Of a stretch of DNA of 64,000 nt, positions 60,701 to 64,000 are shown piece after piece. The stretch comes from Beaufortia kweichowensis (lineage: Eukaryota; Chordata; Actinopteri; Cypriniformes; Gastromyzontidae): positions 2,748,079 through 2,812,078 of the forward strand of contig CM032801.1 of NCBI GenBank assembly GCA_019155185.1, read 5' to 3'. The position numbers and the translations under genes were made by a program. Each line of letters opens with the position of its first letter. Position 1 is the stretch's first letter. The notes beneath the pieces are model-generated. The model was not told the origin of the DNA and did no database searches. It was given only the letters and a program-made list of their open reading frames with translations.

Positions 60701-63700
60701 CCCTTGGCCAAATAAAACCACACTGATCAAATGTGATTTGCCTCAGGAATAGCCAATATTTTTAGAAAACGAAGTAAATTTGGGTCACACCAAGCTATCA
60801 CATGATTTCAGAAAACAAGGACGATAGGACATTTTACAGAAAAGAGCGGCCAGCTCGAGGTAATGAGTATCAAAGTTGGATTTCACCTATTAATATTACT
60901 ATGATTTAAATCTTTGACAATCTTACTTGGTCAATATTAAATATATCAAAGTTATATTTTCACAGAATGTTCTTTACATTATGTAGAATGATTTTGATCA
61001 CATAATTACAAATCACATAAAATGGCTTGTCAAACATTCATATAGATTTGGATATTCAATAAAAGTGTCAGAATTTTCATTTTTGATAAAACAATTACAT
61101 TTCTTAAAAGAATTACAAAAAAACATGACTCACAATTTCATATTTAGAAATATTTACATACCCTTGTTTGTGGGTCTTCTGTCACAGCCTTAGAGGTCTT
61201 AATACAGGATTCATGGACATGCAAGTGCTCTTTGTGGACAGTTTTAAATCTTTTTGGATTCTTAACACCACTAAAGCATTTTTTACGTTTCGAAGGCTCA
61301 AGATCATAGCTTAGGTAGGCTTCAAAGGACATGGAGGATGTCTTAATGCAGTCCTTTTTTTCCATCACTTCTAATTTTTCTTCAGTCTTGTTTATTTCAC
61401 CTTTCTTGCATGCATCTCCACTCTCTTCACGCCGCATTGATGTCAATTTTAAAGCAGTAACTTTTGAAAGTCTCATATTCCGTTCTTTATTTGTTATACC
61501 AGAATCCCTCCCAGTCTTTTTACTTTCACGTTTATTATGGTCAATACGGACATTCTTTTCCTTCCCATGGCTGTGAGACTGTGAGCTTTGATATAAACTT
61601 GAATCTTTTCTTGCTGTATTCTTTTTTTCACCATTTAAATACATTTTGGATTTACTGAGGTCAATTTCACTTTTAATATCAAGGTATTGGTCACTTTTTG
61701 TTTTTTTCCTAGAACTGGTGCTCTCTAAAAGATGACTGCCATGCCTCTCTTCAACTTCTCTGTTGGGCTGTTCACTTGGGGAAGGTTCTTTAGACTGTTG
61801 CTTACTTGAAATTTTAAAAATAAACGGGACACTTAAAGTATGTCACATGGAAAAAGACACATAATGCATAATGCAAGTAAAAACAATAATTTTCATCCAC
61901 ATAATACCTTGTGTCATTTGGAACAAGTGCTTTCCATCGATTAACCAACAATTTTGCCACCTTTCCAGCCTGATCATGCTTCCGAAAGGAGTTTACGACT
62001 TTTCCAATCCCAGTTTCCTACAAAGATTAAAACATAAAAATATTAACAATTATAATCTTATATTGAGGCTGTCTTAAGCTCTTCCACTATAAAAAAAAAA
62101 AACATCTTACAGCCAGAATGTTAAGTGTTATGTCCAGTTCTTGAAGTTTTTCTAAGATTTTCAGCAGCTGAAACAGAAAAAAAGTCAATTCAATTTCATT
62201 AATCAGTTTTAGCTTATTGACAATACTACAAGCCATTGTAATAGTTATGGCTTGATACAATATATGATGTATTGTATGGGACAGATACATTTTCAATGTT
62301 AAACATTCTACAGTTAAGCTGCCATTATTTCTGGAAAGTGCAACATTTTATCTTAGAAATAATTACAAGAGACAATAACTTAAATGTTAACACCATTTAA
62401 TTTTCTTTTTACATTTTTTTTTATGGCATTGCATTACTTATCACTTTTGAAAACTTGAAAAAAGGTTTTACTCTTTGGTAGCTAAAAACACACTATTGTA
62501 TTTAACACGTGGTAAAAGAAAGTGTCCTACATCAACAGATGGAGCTGAAGATCAATTTAAAATTATGTTCGTTTTCATTTGGTATATCCCTTTGGATGAA
62601 AGCGTCTGCCAAATGAAAATGTAAATGTGATTCAAATGAAATAAAAGCATTTCAAAAAAAAAAATATGGAAGAAGGAGCCAGCTGCCTCTAAGGTTTAAC
62701 AGATAAATGCAAAATAATTCTTTGGTAGATAAACTTTTTTTTCAGGTTGGCTACCCACATTGTCTCCTTGTGCTCATTAATCCATTTAAACTATTACACC
62801 ATTTTTATCCATCAACCAAACAGAAATTCTATAAATGGTAAAAGATGTGCCACTCACTCCCACATGGCTCCTTTAAAAATCTGGATTTGCTGAGCAAGCA
62901 CTCAGGCCTGGCACTATGTATGGGAAACCTCAGACATGGCTTTGCCATTTGCAGGTTACTATAAATGAGCAGCAATGCAATCACCCCCACCATGGTTGTA
63001 AAAGACCAGATATGACACACAGATGAGAACTTAGTTGTGGAATAATATCACACACAACAGCAATTTAACAATACACTATCTATACTATAAACCATGTGGT
63101 AAATGACTCAATTATACAATATAACTATCATAACCACCACTCTTTACTTCATGACCTGATCTGACAGACAGCAAACACAAGACAACTGCAGTATTATTTT
63201 TAGAACGAACACTTCGTAAGTGCCAACCCCCATCACCTCCTCCGTTCCGGTCAACAGCTGCTAAAAAAGCACCCACTTTATTCACAGTTTTTGCATTATT
63301 ATATTCATTACCATTTCTGTAAAATTGTATTATGAAAAAATAGCCCACATCATCTTACAAATTTAACAAAACCACAAAGGAGCCAGAAGGAAATGACCAT
63401 AAGCAAAGTCGTTTGAGTTTTAGGTGCACTTCAATTTAAATCAATCTTCAGGCCAAAAAAGAGGGGTGTTGTCACTTTGTTTTACAAATGAACTTCTCAG
63501 GTTACCTGTATCTTTTTTAAAGTCAATTTTTGTTTAGGCAAATACACACAATATTAGTCTTGGCTTCAAAATTAAATTTGCATGTTATTGCCTATAGGGT
63601 ATTTTTTAACAGTATCCCATTATAATGAATTTTTAGGCTGTTGTTTTACAGTTACATTTAAAGGGTAAACTGATATTGTAGGCCTAGATGATATTGAATA

Positions 63701-63911
63701 AATTCTGGCAACCTTGCCCCAAACCTGACTCACCCTATGACATGTGATAACTAATCATTGGGTTTTTCCCCCAATTCTGTTTCGATAACGCGAGCAAACC
63801 ACTGCAAAACACGTGGTTAATGTTAGCGCAACATCTTACCTTGTGTCCTTCACATGAGCCTTTGAGCTGATGCTTTAACTGCAACACCTTTTTCACATCA
63901 GCTGCGGCCAT
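57693..63911 (-). CDS. eloa: Elongin A (RNA polymerase II elongation factor SIII subunit), complete gene of 11 coding exons
   Basis: Elongin A is the active nuclear subunit of the Elongin (SIII) complex, which suppresses polymerase II pausing. With Elongin B/C and Cul5 it also forms a ubiquitin ligase for stalled Rpb1. Exons on the minus strand: 63911-63840, 62167-62111, 62017-61908, 61804-61162, 60448-60346, 60238-60077, 59986-59889, 59768-59588, 58656-58539, 58242-58145, 57754-57693. All junctions are GT-AG and phases join to 1704 bp, 567 residues. Residues 1-80 are a TFIIS N-terminal-like domain. About 81-328 are a charged linker with MSFEAYLSYD (about 237-246). 368-377 is the BC box (TLYQQCIRAL), followed by the Elongin A core (LEPVLERCTPEQLLRIEEYN, YESWREMYLR). 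The end is APMMAKSLKAFKKQLSRR. Human ELOA is about 770 residues; the difference lies in the linker. It could be a paralogue (an eloa-like gene), which synteny would decide. Confidence 0.92.
58145..58242 (-). CDS. eloa: eloa exon 10 (residues 515-548)
   Basis: It encodes CVKIHESRGRSNFESPKSSN and SGQTQDPRKIK. DPRK followed by a basic residue is conserved before the C-terminus. The donor is AAAC followed by GTGAGT. Confidence 0.9.
58539..58656 (-). CDS. eloa: eloa exon 9 (residues 476-515)
   Basis: It encodes RQVKMAFIHSAAKPPRNVRI then QQEIHGTAVAIPHTAEKP. The donor is CCCAG followed by GTCGGT. Confidence 0.92.
59588..59768 (-). CDS. eloa: eloa exon 8 (residues 416-476)
   Basis: It encodes VYIGVTDHLWERHCQKDFRN and EEYESWREMYLRMSEERERK. 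The acceptor is TTTGTGACACAG and the donor AAAG followed by GTATTT. Confidence 0.93.
59889..59986 (-). CDS. eloa: eloa exon 7 (residues 383-415)
   Basis: It encodes LYEIGGVPFEILEPVLERCT and EQLLRIEEYNP, the F-box-like part of the Elongin A core. The donor is CCG followed by GTGAGA. Confidence 0.93.
60077..60238 (-). CDS. eloa: eloa exon 6 (residues 329-383), BC box
   Basis: It encodes KNKMQVYSGSKITYLPTMMT and TLYQQCIRALQNNID. TLYQQCIRAL fits the consensus for binding Elongin C (T/S/P-L-x3-C-x3-aliphatic). The donor is GATT followed by GTATATT. Confidence 0.93.
60346..60448 (-). CDS. eloa: eloa exon 5 (residues 295-329)
   Basis: It encodes APECSVMDLLNVPLPTHFSE and ends QYQYFSEKK, corresponding to the linker just before the conserved core. 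The acceptor is TTTAAATCTAG and the donor AAAG followed by GTGGGTC. Confidence 0.85.
61162..61804 (-). CDS. eloa: eloa exon 4 (residues 80-294), charged linker
   Basis: This is a long exon rich in Lys, Glu, Ser and Arg, predicted to be disordered (SKQQSKEPSPSEQPNREVEE near its start). It contains the conserved MSFEAYLSYD. The donor is AGG followed by GTATGT. It is much shorter than the corresponding mammalian linker. Confidence 0.9.
61908..62017 (-). CDS. eloa: eloa exon 3 (residues 44-80)
   Basis: It encodes ETGIGKVVNSFRKHDQAGKV and LLVNRWKALVPNDT, completing the domain. The VNxWK-type motif is the signature of this fold. The donor is ACAAG followed by GTATTA. Confidence 0.92.
62111..62167 (-). 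CDS. eloa: eloa exon 2 (residues 25-43)
   Basis: It encodes LLKILEKLQELDITLNILA, the second and third helices of the TFIIS N-terminal-like domain. The donor is GCT followed by GTAAGA. Confidence 0.92.
62585..62632. repeat. Teleost SINE-tail motif copy (eloa intron 1)
   Basis: TTGGATGAAAGCGTCTGCCAAATGAAAATGTAAATG is another copy of the dispersed tail motif listed at 29250. No SINE head is seen beside it. Confidence 0.5.
62633..63839. other. eloa intron 1, remaining part
   Basis: AT-rich with no coding block. Minus-strand open frames at 62829-63020 and 63112-63348 lack splice signals and similarity. Confidence 0.5.
63840..63911 (-). CDS. eloa: eloa exon 1 (residues 1-24)
   Basis: It encodes MAAADVKKVLQLKHQLKGSC then EGHK. 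The donor is AAG followed by GTAAGA. The start is the only ATG before the helix-1 sequence of the TFIIS-like domain. Confidence 0.9.
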
Positions 63912-64000
63912 GTCTCCTCCTCACATTCACCTGCACTTATTAAACTCGTCACATGTTTCCGCCACCTTTATATGGGCGGAGACGATACATTTGCCCACGG
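63912..64000 (-). promoter_or_regulatory. eloa: eloa 5' untranslated region and core promoter
   Basis: On the minus strand a GC box (plus-strand GGGCGG, 63974-63979) abuts a TATA-like CATATAAAG (63966-63974), 55-65 bp before the ATG. This places transcription start around 63935-63945. The promoter is cut by the window edge. Confidence 0.45.

Overview
This is a vertebrate, almost certainly teleost, genomic window, and probably from a cyprinid-like fish. The genes are split into short exons with GT-AG introns. The introns and spacers are packed with fish-type mobile DNA: DIRS tyrosine-recombinase elements, a chromodomain Ty3/gypsy element, an L2-type LINE, Tc1-like and hAT elements, palindromic MITEs, tRNA-derived SINEs and long (TA)n runs. 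A run of 100 N at 13438-13537 is an assembly gap.

Two complete protein-coding genes can be built exon by exon, both on the minus strand. The first is lrrc1 (LANO), with 14 coding exons from 54293 down to 22778. Its exon phases join without a break into 524 codons plus stop, the length I recall for human LRRC1. It encodes a leucine-rich-repeat LAP-family polarity protein ending in a PDZ-ligand tail (TSV). The second is an Elongin A gene (eloa or a paralogue), with 11 coding exons from 63911 down to 57693 and a 567-residue product. It has the TFIIS-like N-terminal domain, the Elongin B/C box and the conserved C-terminus, but a short middle linker. GC-box, CCAAT, CRE-like or TATA-like sites lie just upstream of the two start codons.

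A third minus-strand gene is represented only by its 3' end. Two well-spliced phase-0 exons (10996-11079 and 8486-8638) encode an acidic, serine-rich C-terminal tail I cannot name. Two weaker upstream exons (12704-12847 and 13831-13967) would add a juxtamembrane segment and a hydrophobic, possibly transmembrane segment. The N-terminal part is not visible; it may lie in the N gap or be separated by the Ty3/gypsy insertion.

Layout by region. 332-2323: fused DIRS and Ty3/gypsy relics. 3790-7482: broken L2-type LINE. 8486-13967: tail of the unnamed gene, interrupted by a 1.3 kb DIRS remnant, a palindromic repeat cluster and (TA)n arrays. 14154-17859: Ty3/gypsy element with two LTRs and a 5-bp target duplication. 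19200-20060: Harbinger-type Myb/SANT relic. 22778-54293: lrrc1, whose introns hold a 4 kb inverted-repeat element (intron 12), a nested element with 0.3 kb inverted repeats (intron 9), a hAT element with a BED finger (intron 6), and in the 14.5 kb first intron a hAT, two Tc1-like and several MITE-like elements. 54294-57692: intergenic with a teleost MITE. 57693-63911: eloa.

I found no prokaryotic-type system, CRISPR array or new enzyme system. The points most worth a second look are the unnamed membrane-protein-like tail, the nested elements with intact target duplications, and the unusually short Elongin A.
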